From assembly GCA_964407285.1 (NCBI GenBank), contig CAYOVG010000134.1:1-16882 (forward strand): a stretch of 16,882 bases of DNA, in the 5' to 3' direction. Shown here piece by piece: positions 6,178 to 13,482 of this stretch. Source of the stretch: CAYOVG01 sp964407285 (GTDB lineage: Bacteria > Desulfobacterota > Syntrophobacteria > Syntrophobacterales > Syntrophobacteraceae). The position numbers were made by a program, and so were the translations under genes. The notes below the pieces were generated by a model. The model did not search any database. It worked only from the letters and a program-made list of their open reading frames with translations, and was not told where the DNA came from. Positions within the stretch are counted from its first letter, which is position 1, and each line of letters starts with the position of its first letter.

Positions 6178-6524
6178 GGAGGAAAAAAAATACTAACGCG
6201 GACGAACAACCGGCAGAATCCGGACTGCGCATAACCGTCAGGTTCCTGGAATCAAGGGGGGAAGGCGATATTTTTCGTTTTCTCCAAACAATTCGCAAGA
6301 GCGAACTCCACTGCATGATGGCCGCCGCACTCCGTACGTTTATGCACGCACAGGGGTTTTACCACCGGATCGGCCTGCCGCAAGCGGCCTTTCCCGTCTC
6401 TTTCGCACCCAACGGCGAGCCGGTCACCGAGTCCCACGAGGAGAGCGCCGGCTGCGCCTACAGCCCCGAATACGACAATCTCCTGCTGCCCGGCCCCGTA
6501 GACGTTGTGATGGAGGAACCCTGA
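6174..6524 (+). CDS. Probable ParR-like centromere-binding adaptor
   Basis: A 116-residue protein starting inside the parM stop codon (ATGA overlap), so the two are translationally coupled. After a basic N-terminus, residues 22-32 (LRITVRFLESR) look like the strand of a ribbon-helix-helix fold, followed by helical segments to about residue 62. The tail (about 75-116) is acidic and proline-rich, as in ParR proteins whose C-terminus contacts ParM. Family assignment is inferred from size, predicted secondary structure and position, not from a recognised motif. It would bind the half-sites at 4780-5018, linking the DNA to ParM filaments and repressing the operon. Confidence 0.6.
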   Translation: MRRKKNTNADEQPAESGLRITVRFLESRGEGDIFRFLQTIRKSELHCMMAAALRTFMHAQGFYHRIGLPQAAFPVSFAPNGEPVTESHEESAGCAYSPEYDNLLLPGPVDVVMEEP

Positions 6525-7048
6525 TGCGACCGACCGTGCTTTTTGCAGCACTACTGTTTTCGGCCACCTGCGCCCACGCCTCCTGCGACTGTTTCGACGA
6601 GGCGGGGCGCCAGTACCGACTCAACCCCGACGTTCTCCGTGCGATTGCCCATACGGAGAGCCGCATGAACCCCCTCGCCGTCAACGTGCAGGGACGCTCC
6701 GTTCACCCCAAATCCCTCCAGGAAGCCATCGCACATACGTCCGTCTACAAGGGTCGCTCGTTCGACGTCGGCATCATGCAGATCAATAGCCAATGGTTTC
6801 GGCGCCTTGGCATCGATCCGGCCTACGGGTTCGACGCGTGCTACAATATTAAGCTCGGCGCATACATCCTGCGCCGCACCCTCGATGAGCACGGCTACTC
6901 CTGGGCGGGCCTCGGAAGATATCACTCCCCCACCCAGTGGCGCGCCGCCGGCTATGCCGGAAAAGTCTACGCGAACTTTCGCGCTATCCTCCAATACAGA
7001 TACAGAAAGGAGATCGCCAGTGGAAAAAGATCGGAACGCAACTCGTAA
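6524..7048 (+). CDS. Periplasmic lytic transglycosylase (VirB1/IagB-like SLT domain)
   Basis: A 174-residue exported muramidase that would locally open peptidoglycan for assembly of the conjugation channel. Residues 1-19 form a signal peptide (basic start, hydrophobic core, AHA before the likely cut at 19/20). The SLT domain follows: AIAHTESRMNPLAV carries the catalytic Glu45, FDVGIMQINSQWF (80-92) is the second family motif, and NIKLGAYILRR and GLGRYHSP are the third and fourth. Cys20 and Cys22 follow the signal peptide and might pair with Cys106. The ATG overlaps the TGA of the previous gene by one base, and GGAGGA precedes it. VirB1-type enzymes commonly sit in conjugation operons, in agreement with the context. 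Confidence 0.9.
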   Translation: MRPTVLFAALLFSATCAHASCDCFDEAGRQYRLNPDVLRAIAHTESRMNPLAVNVQGRSVHPKSLQEAIAHTSVYKGRSFDVGIMQINSQWFRRLGIDPAYGFDACYNIKLGAYILRRTLDEHGYSWAGLGRYHSPTQWRAAGYAGKVYANFRAILQYRYRKEIASGKRSERNS

Positions 7049-7466
7049 ACCCGCGCACAAGAAGCCGTCTTCGCCCAGCCGGCAAAACAAACTGACGGAC
7101 GCCAGCCACATGCCCGCCTGGGAAGCCGTCCGAAACCAGATCCTCTCAAATCTCACGATCCCGCTCGAGCGCTCCATCGTCTACTCGGTCGCCATCGAAA
7201 CCTTCCAAGCCTTGTCCACCCTACAGCTGGGCCTCATGGCCATCGAGCAGGCCATGAGGGACCTGTGCGCGTTGCACGACAATGCGCAACAGGTGGTCGC
7301 CGACCAACTCGGATTGGAGATAGCTCCCTCGGGCACCCCCGCAACGCTCCAGGACATCATCGGATTCACCAACGGCCTCGTCCGGAAGCTCATGTCCTCG
7401 AGTCCGCACCTGAGCTCGCTGCCGCCCGAACTCATTACCAACCTTCAAGTCCATTCCAAGGAGTAG
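7020..7466 (+). CDS. Hypothetical protein of the transfer operon (148 aa)
   Basis: Family not recognised. The start is GTG 7020, set by AAAGGAG at 7006-7012; the frame is open further upstream but lacks a binding site there. It overlaps the end of the transglycosylase gene by 29 bp, indicating coupled translation. The first 30 residues are basic, Lys/Arg/Ser/Pro-rich and probably disordered. The rest is helical and amphipathic, with a repeated Leu/Ala/Met pattern around residues 35-95 that could form a coiled coil or bundle. No signal peptide, membrane segment or enzyme motif is visible. Its place between the transglycosylase and traD suggests a transfer-related cytoplasmic role, but no function can be named. 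Confidence 0.65.
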   Translation: MEKDRNATRKPAHKKPSSPSRQNKLTDASHMPAWEAVRNQILSNLTIPLERSIVYSVAIETFQALSTLQLGLMAIEQAMRDLCALHDNAQQVVADQLGLEIAPSGTPATLQDIIGFTNGLVRKLMSSSPHLSSLPPELITNLQVHSKE

Positions 7467-7468
7467 TG

Positions 7469-7918
7469 ATGCCCAGAAAAAAAGCTCTCCAAGACGGCCC
7501 CAAGGCCCCCGCGGTTGCGGACTCCGTGTTTCACCTCTCCGGCGTCAAAGGACCGGACCACTGGCTCACCGGCGAGTTTTTCTGCCGTTTTTTGCATATG
7601 AAAATGTCGTTGCACCTGGCCTGCCGGCTCACCAACATGAGCTATCCGGCAGGGAGATACTATATCCGGAAACGAGGCATCGAGCGCATTCCGAAGCCCA
7701 AGCGGTTATCCTCGGTCCAAACCATCACACGCCTCGATCTTGCCGCTCAGCTCCTGACCTCGGGGCAGTGCCTGGAGGACATCATCTCCTTCCTACGGCT
7801 CAACCCCGATACGGCCCTCTGTTGGCTGTACCACCCCAGCAGTCGAACGGATCCACCGGAAAGCGCTCCTACACCGCCCCCATCGAGTGACGAGGAGGAA
7901 TCCAATGCCGGTGAATAA
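7469..7918 (+). CDS. Hypothetical protein with possible DNA-binding helices (149 aa)
   Basis: Family not recognised. ATG 7469 follows the previous stop by two bases, with AAGGAG at 7458-7463. The middle (about residues 43-75) is basic and may form a helix-turn-helix (MSLHLACRLTNMS then GRYYIRKRG). A second helical pair covers about 92-120 (LDLAAQLLTSGQCLEDIISF then LNPDTALCWLY), loosely reminiscent of regulators whose helix-turn-helix ends in a Leu-Tyr helix. The tail is Pro/Ser-rich and ends in an acidic run (DEEESNAGE). A regulatory or nucleoprotein role is a guess from these helices. There is no export signal. The 3' end overlaps the next gene by 14 bp. Confidence 0.65.
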   Translation: MPRKKALQDGPKAPAVADSVFHLSGVKGPDHWLTGEFFCRFLHMKMSLHLACRLTNMSYPAGRYYIRKRGIERIPKPKRLSSVQTITRLDLAAQLLTSGQCLEDIISFLRLNPDTALCWLYHPSSRTDPPESAPTPPPSSDEEESNAGE

Positions 7919-8189
7919 TCGTCCACCGCAACAAAACGAACCTCGGCATGTGTACCTTAACAACGCCGAAAGCACGGAGCTATTCCGGTGCACCATCGAG
8001 GCCGACCGGCTGTTTCGCCGCATCGACCGAAGCAATATGAACAGGCGGTTGAAAAAAACCGACTGGCTTGAAATACACCATCGCTTCTACGACATCCTGG
8101 AAGATCTGAGGAGTTTCTTCCAGGAGACCAAGCAGCAAATCGACGCTCTCTATCCCGAATCGTCCCCCACCAGGAAGGAGCAATCTTGA
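7905..8189 (+). CDS. Small charged helical hypothetical protein (94 aa)
   Basis: Family not recognised. ATG 7905 is fixed by a strong GAGGAGGA at 7892-7899 located inside the end of the previous gene, so the two overlap by 14 bp. The product is rich in Arg, Asp, Glu and Gln. From about residue 20 to 80 it is probably two long helices (ESTELFRCTIEADRLFRRI and WLEIHHRFYDILEDLRSFF), compatible with a coiled coil or small dimerising adaptor. It has no Cys pair, signal or membrane segment. Its stop codon overlaps the TTG start of the coupling protein gene, which suggests matched expression with TraD. Confidence 0.6.
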   Translation: MPVNNRPPQQNEPRHVYLNNAESTELFRCTIEADRLFRRIDRSNMNRRLKKTDWLEIHHRFYDILEDLRSFFQETKQQIDALYPESSPTRKEQS

Positions 8190-9937
8190 AAACCCTCTAC
8201 CAGGACATTCCATCGAGATATTTCCTTGTTCCAATCGTTGTCGAGCTGACAATTGCGGCCGCGGCGGCCATCTATCCACAAAAGCTCTACCTGCCGGCCC
8301 GCTACGCCCTCTTGCCGCCGCTTGCTCTCTGCTGCCTAGCCAGTTGGAACATCGTGCAGCTCTACCGCGTCGTGCGTCGCAGGGGACGCAGCGAGCTTCC
8401 CGCCTATGTCATCCAGGACTCAAGCGAGATCCCTCTTAGAAAGGGGCAAGTCTTTCTGGGAAAAGGCTTCGAGTGGAGGCGCGACGAAGCCGATTTGCTG
8501 TGCCGCACCCTTGAGACGGTGAACCTCCAGGCGGAGTCCCCCTTGGGGGGCAAACCGATCATCCACGGCATATCGCGCACGGAGAAAGACTGCTTCCTCG
8601 ATGCGGCCGAGCTAAACGGCCACACCTGCATCGTAGGCACAACGCGCGTGGGTAAGACCCGGGCACTCGAGCTTCTCGTCACCCAGGCGATCCGGCGCGG
8701 CGAACCCGTCGTCGTCGTCGACCCTAAGGGCGACAACGATCTGGTCAACCGCGTCTACGATGAATGCCACCGTGCCGGCCGCGAGCGGGACTTCAAGTTC
8801 TTTTCGCTGGCCCACCCGGATCTTAGCGTTCCCTACAATCCTCTTAGCAACATGGTCAACCCCACCGATGTGGCCACGAGAATCGCTCTAACCCTTCCCT
8901 CCACCGGCGATTCCAAACCGTTCACAGATTTCTCGTGGCTGGTACTCACGCATGTCGTGGGCGCCATCACATACCTGGGGCTGCCCCTCAATTTGCATGA
9001 GATAAACAGATTCACATCGGCCGGGATGGAGGAACTCAGCTCTCGCCTTTCCCTCATGGTGCAAACCGGAATCGCCCACCTGCCCCGCTGGGAGCAGGAA
9101 CAGCTGCGGGCCACCTCGGAGCAGCTCAACCATTTGGCCAACCACCCCGGGGACCATTTCCGCAAGATGACTGCGGGGCTTAGCCCCGTGCTCACCTCCC
9201 TCACCACCGGAGCGGTTCGGCAACTGCTTTGCCCCGACAATAGGCCGGACCAGATCACCTGGGGCACCGTCTCCCAGGCCAATCAGGTGTGCTACATGTA
9301 TCTTGGAGCGATGATCGACCGGCAGATCGCCACCAATGTGGCGAAGATGGCAATCCAGGACCTGCTGTTTTACGTCGGATTGCACTACGCCGACCAGAGG
9401 CAGCCCAAGGCCTTCAGCGTCTTCATCGACGAGTTCTACAACGTCGTCTTCGACGGCATTGTAGACCTGTTAAACAAAGCCGGCGGGGCCGGCACGCGGG
9501 TCACCTTCGCCCTGCAGACTCTCTCCGACATAGAATCGGTCACGGACCGCGCAAAAGCGCTACAGATCTTGGGAAACACCAATACCAAGATCTTCATGCG
9601 TACCACAGAGTATGTCATCGCCGAGCAATTTTCGAATCTGTTCGGCACCGTGAACCGTAAAGTCATAATGCACACCAAGGGAAGTTCCCCGAAAACCGAC
9701 GCCATCCCGTTTTCCACCAACCGCGGCGAGAGGCTCATGGACGAGAGCACCCCCCTCATCCGGCCCGACTGGATCATGAGCCTTCCCAAGGGCCACGCGT
9801 TCCTGTACACGCAGGGACGCCCTCCCGTGAAACTGCGCTTCCCCCAGTGGCCCAACACGTTCAAGCATACCCTCTTGAGCGAGTACGCCATCCGGCACCC
9901 AGCCATTACCGCAACCCCGTACACCCCCACCTCCTGA
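8186..9937 (+). CDS. traD: TraD/TraG-family type IV coupling protein
   Basis: A 583-residue inner-membrane ATPase that links the relaxosome to the conjugation channel and drives DNA export. Two hydrophobic stretches near the N-terminus (about 12-30 and 41-61) are membrane segments, followed by a basic stop. The cytoplasmic NTPase domain has Walker A GTTRVGKT at 151-158, the typical PVVVVDPKGD at 174-183, the Walker B-like VFIDEFYNVVF near 413-423 and FALQTLSDIE near 438-447, all matching VirD4/TraD proteins. The NGHTCIVGTTRVGKT stretch and overall length resemble the SXT/ICE-type TraD group that works with MOBH relaxases. The start is TTG 8186 with GGAAGGAG ending 5 nt upstream; no better in-frame start exists before the membrane segments. 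It is followed after 13 bp by a membrane protein gene, as in SXT-like systems. Confidence 0.9.
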   Translation: MKTLYQDIPSRYFLVPIVVELTIAAAAAIYPQKLYLPARYALLPPLALCCLASWNIVQLYRVVRRRGRSELPAYVIQDSSEIPLRKGQVFLGKGFEWRRDEADLLCRTLETVNLQAESPLGGKPIIHGISRTEKDCFLDAAELNGHTCIVGTTRVGKTRALELLVTQAIRRGEPVVVVDPKGDNDLVNRVYDECHRAGRERDFKFFSLAHPDLSVPYNPLSNMVNPTDVATRIALTLPSTGDSKPFTDFSWLVLTHVVGAITYLGLPLNLHEINRFTSAGMEELSSRLSLMVQTGIAHLPRWEQEQLRATSEQLNHLANHPGDHFRKMTAGLSPVLTSLTTGAVRQLLCPDNRPDQITWGTVSQANQVCYMYLGAMIDRQIATNVAKMAIQDLLFYVGLHYADQRQPKAFSVFIDEFYNVVFDGIVDLLNKAGGAGTRVTFALQTLSDIESVTDRAKALQILGNTNTKIFMRTTEYVIAEQFSNLFGTVNRKVIMHTKGSSPKTDAIPFSTNRGERLMDESTPLIRPDWIMSLPKGHAFLYTQGRPPVKLRFPQWPNTFKHTLLSEYAIRHPAITATPYTPTS

Positions 9938-9950
9938 AGGAGCGCTTCCG

Positions 9951-10523
9951 ATGCCGCTAAAGAACACGACTTTCTATGCGTTCATCGTCATCAGCATGTT
10001 GCTGATTTTTTGTCTGAATTTCTACATGTACAAAAACCCCTTCAACACGGCTATCGACAAACCCACCGGCAGGTGGGCCACGCTCGTTCACGAGTTCGAG
10101 TACTTGAAAGAGATCGCCCCCGAAGCCCATCGCCGGGCATACGTGGAGATTATCGGCTTCGGCCGCTGGCTCAAAGCCGAATTCCCACCCTTGGCCCTGG
10201 CTACGTGGGGCGATTTCACCGTGTTGATGCTGATGCGGGTCCCTTTTGTGCTTTTTTGTATTCCGTTCTGGGTGCTGGGATGTGTGTGCGGCATGTGCGA
10301 AGGGGCGAAGGCGAGAAAGCTGCGGGCTGCGCAGTTCGACAGTCCTTCGGTCTTCCGACATTGGGCGGCCAACCGGTTACTTTTCCTCCTGATGTGGCCG
10401 GGAACCGTCTATTTTCTCACGTCCCCGTACCCTGCAGTTTTTCCATTTTTTTTGTGGTCCTCCACTATTCTTATGGGAGGGGCCACTCGTACCATGCTTG
10501 CCCATGTGCCCGAGCAACTTTAG
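9951..10523 (+). CDS. DUF4400-like inner-membrane protein next to the coupling protein
   Basis: A 190-residue integral membrane protein with about four hydrophobic segments: residues 8-27, about 90-113 (LMLMRVPFVLFCIPFWVLGCV), about 142-160 and about 163-180. A soluble stretch with several aromatics lies between the first two. Size, topology and position straight after traD fit the DUF4400 integrating-conjugative-element membrane proteins (TraJ-like in SXT), which are thought to work with the coupling protein. I cannot confirm the family by motif. ATG 9951 has AAGGAG at 9938-9943. A possible terminator follows at 10531-10576, so this may be the last gene of the parM-led operon. Confidence 0.6.
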   Translation: MPLKNTTFYAFIVISMLLIFCLNFYMYKNPFNTAIDKPTGRWATLVHEFEYLKEIAPEAHRRAYVEIIGFGRWLKAEFPPLALATWGDFTVLMLMRVPFVLFCIPFWVLGCVCGMCEGAKARKLRAAQFDSPSVFRHWAANRLLFLLMWPGTVYFLTSPYPAVFPFFLWSSTILMGGATRTMLAHVPEQL

Positions 10524-10530
10524 TCTTGAC

Positions 10531-10576
10531 CTATCGGTGTATTCCTGTACCTTTACCCTGATAGCGTTTTTTTTTT
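10531..10576 (+). terminator. Possible terminator after the traD operon
   Basis: A run of ten T residues (10567-10576) follows CTATC (10531-10535) and GATAG (10560-10564), which can pair around a long loop strengthened by GGT/ACC. The stem is weak. It lies 8 bp after the membrane protein gene and upstream of the HD-GYP gene, so it may partly separate the two transcripts. Confidence 0.3.
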
Positions 10577-10612
10577 CGATGATCTCTTTCGGATTAATAT
10601 TCTCGGAATTCT

Positions 10613-11710
10613 ATGATGTTTCTCGTCTCCGCCGATCAGAGCACACAGGCTCTCCGCCACGGTTTCGACGTGGCGCAGAAGGCCTACATCCTGGCGCAGG
10701 AGCTTCCGCCTCAGGACTTTTTCCGCCTCGATGTCTTCCAAGCCGCCTACCACCATGACCGGCACTGCCCGGAGGGCTACGGCTCAGACATCACCTATGT
10801 GCGGGAGATGCTCCGACAACCGGCCGAACTCCCCCAGGAGTTGTTCGTCCATCCCCTTGTAAAGGGTGCTCACGACTTCAAGCCCGAGGTCGCCCTGGCC
10901 ATCGAGCAGCACCACGAGCGCCTCGACGGGTCCGGATACCCCCACGGCCTTGCGGGCGATCAGATCTGCCGACTCGCGCGCATCCTGGCCGTGGTCGACA
11001 CCTGGCAGGAATGCCTGGACAACGGGCTCGACCCCACGTACGCTCTCGTTACTGGAGCCGAGTCCGGGCAACTCGAGGACGAGTACACCCAGGCGATGAT
11101 ATCCCTTTTCATGCAAGATGTGCGCATCATGCTGAACGGACCGGCTCCGAACACGAACGTCGAGAGCCAAATCCGCAGCGGCGTCACCACGCTCCAGGGA
11201 GGCCTGGAACCCGGCGGGATCGCCCGCATGGACCCCACCACCGGCTTGCCCAACCAGCCCTATTTCCTGGATCTGTTACAGACGGAGTTCGCCCGCTACA
11301 ACCGCTTCCGCATCCCTTTTTCCCTGGCATCGATCTATATCCCGGACATCGAGGACGCGGCTAAGGACCCGCGGCAAAACCAACTCCTCCTCCACGTAGC
11401 CACCAGACTCAAACAGTTGGTGCGCGTCACCGACGTGCTCGGCTACGGCGGCAACGGCCTTTTCCTTGCGCTTTTGGTTGGTACCACCAAGGCGGGCGCA
11501 GACATCGCCGTAACGCGCCTCAAGGCCCGCTGCAGCTCAGGCACGGACTACGTGGTGAAGATCACCGAACTCCGCACGCTCCCCGACGCCGGCGATTGCA
11601 TCGCCGATACCCCACAGCAGATGTTCCTTCGCGTGGCGCCGCCGTCGCTGAGGAGAGCCGCCGCCACGCACCTGAGCCTCGTTTCTCAGCCCCCCGACGA
11701 CGATGCCTGA
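10613..11710 (+). CDS. HD-GYP-like / degenerate GGDEF fusion protein
   Basis: A 365-residue protein joining two cyclic-di-GMP-type domains, normally a phosphodiesterase and a cyclase. The N-terminal part (about 20-175) is HD-GYP-like. It has AYHHDRH at 45-51 in the place of the usual LHDIGK, HPLVKG at 80-85, the signature HHERLDGSGYPHGL at 100-113, and LARILAVVDTWQ at 121-132. The domain is shorter than usual. The C-terminal part (about 205-345) begins like a GGDEF domain (MDPTTGLPNQPYFLDLL, NRFRIPFSLASIYI), but the active-site loop reads GYGGNGLFLALL at 277-288, so the GGDEF residues are replaced. It is probably not a cyclase and may bind nucleotide or be structural. There is no sensor or membrane domain. 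ATG 10613 is the first start after a stop and has only a weak GGAA upstream. Its 3' end overlaps the convergent gene by 25 bp. Confidence 0.75.
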   Translation: MMFLVSADQSTQALRHGFDVAQKAYILAQELPPQDFFRLDVFQAAYHHDRHCPEGYGSDITYVREMLRQPAELPQELFVHPLVKGAHDFKPEVALAIEQHHERLDGSGYPHGLAGDQICRLARILAVVDTWQECLDNGLDPTYALVTGAESGQLEDEYTQAMISLFMQDVRIMLNGPAPNTNVESQIRSGVTTLQGGLEPGGIARMDPTTGLPNQPYFLDLLQTEFARYNRFRIPFSLASIYIPDIEDAAKDPRQNQLLLHVATRLKQLVRVTDVLGYGGNGLFLALLVGTTKAGADIAVTRLKARCSSGTDYVVKITELRTLPDAGDCIADTPQQMFLRVAPPSLRRAAATHLSLVSQPPDDDA

Positions 11711-13482
11711 TCAGCGCTTCGCCGTACCAGTATCCCCCGCTTTTCCTCCTCCCCGACCGGGATCGTAACCACGAGTCCGCCCTGCTCCCCGGCCCGGCAG
11801 AGCCCTTTGAGTTCGACCTCGGCCCTCCGAAGCCACTCGCGCCACCGATAGCCGTTTTTTTCCACGACCCTTCGCAGGGCTGTCCTCTCGACGAATTCGT
11901 AGTCTCCTTCGACCTGGTCCGTGTAGTTTTCCCCAAGGACCAGGTCCCCATCCTCGATGGCCCGCTCAAGCATCCCCACGAACTCTCCCGAAAAGTCCGT
12001 CCCGGAGGCACCGGCCGGCTCTTCCCCGTGTGAAGTCGTCTCGCCCGCCCCACTCACCGCCTTTTCGGGAAGTCCCTCCGGTTCTGGGATCTTCGCACTT
12101 CCGGATGCATCATCCGCCTCCGCGGCAGGCACAGCCCCGGTCTCGCTTTGCTCCTTCTTCCTACGGGTTTTCCCCGCCTTTTTCCGTGGAGCGGCCGGCC
12201 ACTCTTTGGCCGTGTCGCCACCAACCGGCAAAAGGGTATCCCGTGCTCCATCGTCGGCCGTTACCTTCCCACCTTCCCTATCCCCTTCTTCCTGCACCAC
12301 CGCGTGTGCCGGAGCGTCCTCGATCCAATGCGGCCCCAGGACCCGCAGCACGACTTGCTCCTGCCTCGGCTCGCCGAGCCGCTCGAGGTGATCCCCTATC
12401 CAGCGGAAGCCGAAAGCTCTCACGGGCAGCGGATAGGGCGTCACCTCTATCCCCCTCCACAGGGGAGCATTTCGGACCAACACGCCCTTGCGGCGCACCT
12501 CGGCCCCCAAGTCGAAAAGCACGGCCGGCGCCGTGCCATCCTCCCGGTACAAAAACCCCGTCTCGCACAGCCGCTCCACCCCGACCCCATGGCCCCGTTC
12601 CTCCGCACATCGGAGCATCTCCATGAACAAATCGCGTTCCACGAATGTGAAATCTCTTCCGACCAGGATGGTCTTTCCTGGATGCAGGACATTGATCGCG
12701 TAGCGGACCTCTCGGAGGTATTCCTCGAAGACGCGCACCATGATCTCATGATCGTCGACCGCCTGCTCCTCTTCTCCGACTACGCTGCTCCTCCTCCTTC
12801 CGCCCACGGCCCTTTCCTCCCCATCGGGCCGGGTGCTCGCAAGTCCCACCAGAAGCTGGTAGAAGTACTCCGTGAGTAGCACCTCCTTGTCCCGCTGCTC
12901 CAGGCACGCCCCCAATAGAAAGATCCGCACGCCCACCGTGGGCTCCATGCCCCCTTCCCAGTACACGTTGACCGCCCCCCCGTGGCGCTCCCAAAACCTG
13001 CGAAACGGCTCGAGCGGGAAATTGTACTGCTCCGTCCCCCCTTCGCCCGTGCCCTGCGCATCCATTCGGGCAAGCTTTCCGGAGTGGTGGAAAAGTCCCT
13101 CCAGGAAACACTTGTAGATCCGCGCCGTGCGGGTGCGGTTGGCGTAGTATTCGTCATAGCGCCGATTGGGCCGAAACACCAACTCCACCCGGTGCTGGTA
13201 TTCGCCCCGCTTGAGCGCCTCCAGGGCTTTTCGTAAACTGCGCTCAAAAAGCGTGAACGGCTTGTATTTGCCTTTGCTCACCGACACCGGCGCACACCAT
13301 ACGTAATCGAAGTAGCGCCCGATCACGGAGCGCACCAGACGACGCACCTCCTCGCCCGCCTCCAGAAAGTACTGGTCGATCAACTCGATCTGCGCAGCGA
13401 AGGGCTCCATCTCCGGATCGAGCGACGACGAGCCCTTCGCTTCTCCGACCACCACTTTCTTGACCCACTCCAGGAGGCTCAC
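11686..13482 (-). CDS. Divergent MOBH-relaxase-like (TraI_2) protein lacking the usual metal ligands
   Basis: A 598-residue protein translated from GTG 13482, which overlaps the traC stop (GTGA). Positions 46-165 follow the framework of the MOBH relaxase TraI (TraI_2 domain). A segment at 60-90 (CAPVSVSKGKYKPFTLFERSLRKALEAL) matches LPxS-H-GGLxxHSLEVAxxAL. Residues 120-137 (ARIYKCFLEGLFHHSGKL) match the FLAGLxHDxGK helix. YNFPLEPFRRFWERHGG (153-169) matches the W-P-L-W motif. The first ligand His residues are replaced (KYKPF, FERSL) and HD has become HHS. A glutamate/lysine-rich low-complexity linker covers about 430-500, followed by a conserved-looking C-terminal domain. The TraD and TraC types nearby fit a MOBH system. 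It may be an inactive homologue, a relaxase with altered chemistry, or an unrelated transfer protein. Assignment is by eye and uncertain. Confidence 0.45.
   Translation of the reverse strand: MSLLEWVKKVVVGEAKGSSSLDPEMEPFAAQIELIDQYFLEAGEEVRRLVRSVIGRYFDYVWCAPVSVSKGKYKPFTLFERSLRKALEALKRGEYQHRVELVFRPNRRYDEYYANRTRTARIYKCFLEGLFHHSGKLARMDAQGTGEGGTEQYNFPLEPFRRFWERHGGAVNVYWEGGMEPTVGVRIFLLGACLEQRDKEVLLTEYFYQLLVGLASTRPDGEERAVGGRRRSSVVGEEEQAVDDHEIMVRVFEEYLREVRYAINVLHPGKTILVGRDFTFVERDLFMEMLRCAEERGHGVGVERLCETGFLYREDGTAPAVLFDLGAEVRRKGVLVRNAPLWRGIEVTPYPLPVRAFGFRWIGDHLERLGEPRQEQVVLRVLGPHWIEDAPAHAVVQEEGDREGGKVTADDGARDTLLPVGGDTAKEWPAAPRKKAGKTRRKKEQSETGAVPAAEADDASGSAKIPEPEGLPEKAVSGAGETTSHGEEPAGASGTDFSGEFVGMLERAIEDGDLVLGENYTDQVEGDYEFVERTALRRVVEKNGYRWREWLRRAEVELKGLCRAGEQGGLVVTIPVGEEEKRGILVRRSADQASSSGG

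Noticed and set aside
12148..12879. Plus-strand ORFs opposite the TraI-like gene (243 and 198 residues)
   Set aside because: Pro/Arg/His-rich shadow translations without ribosome sites; the minus-strand gene is coupled to traC and has ordered motifs.
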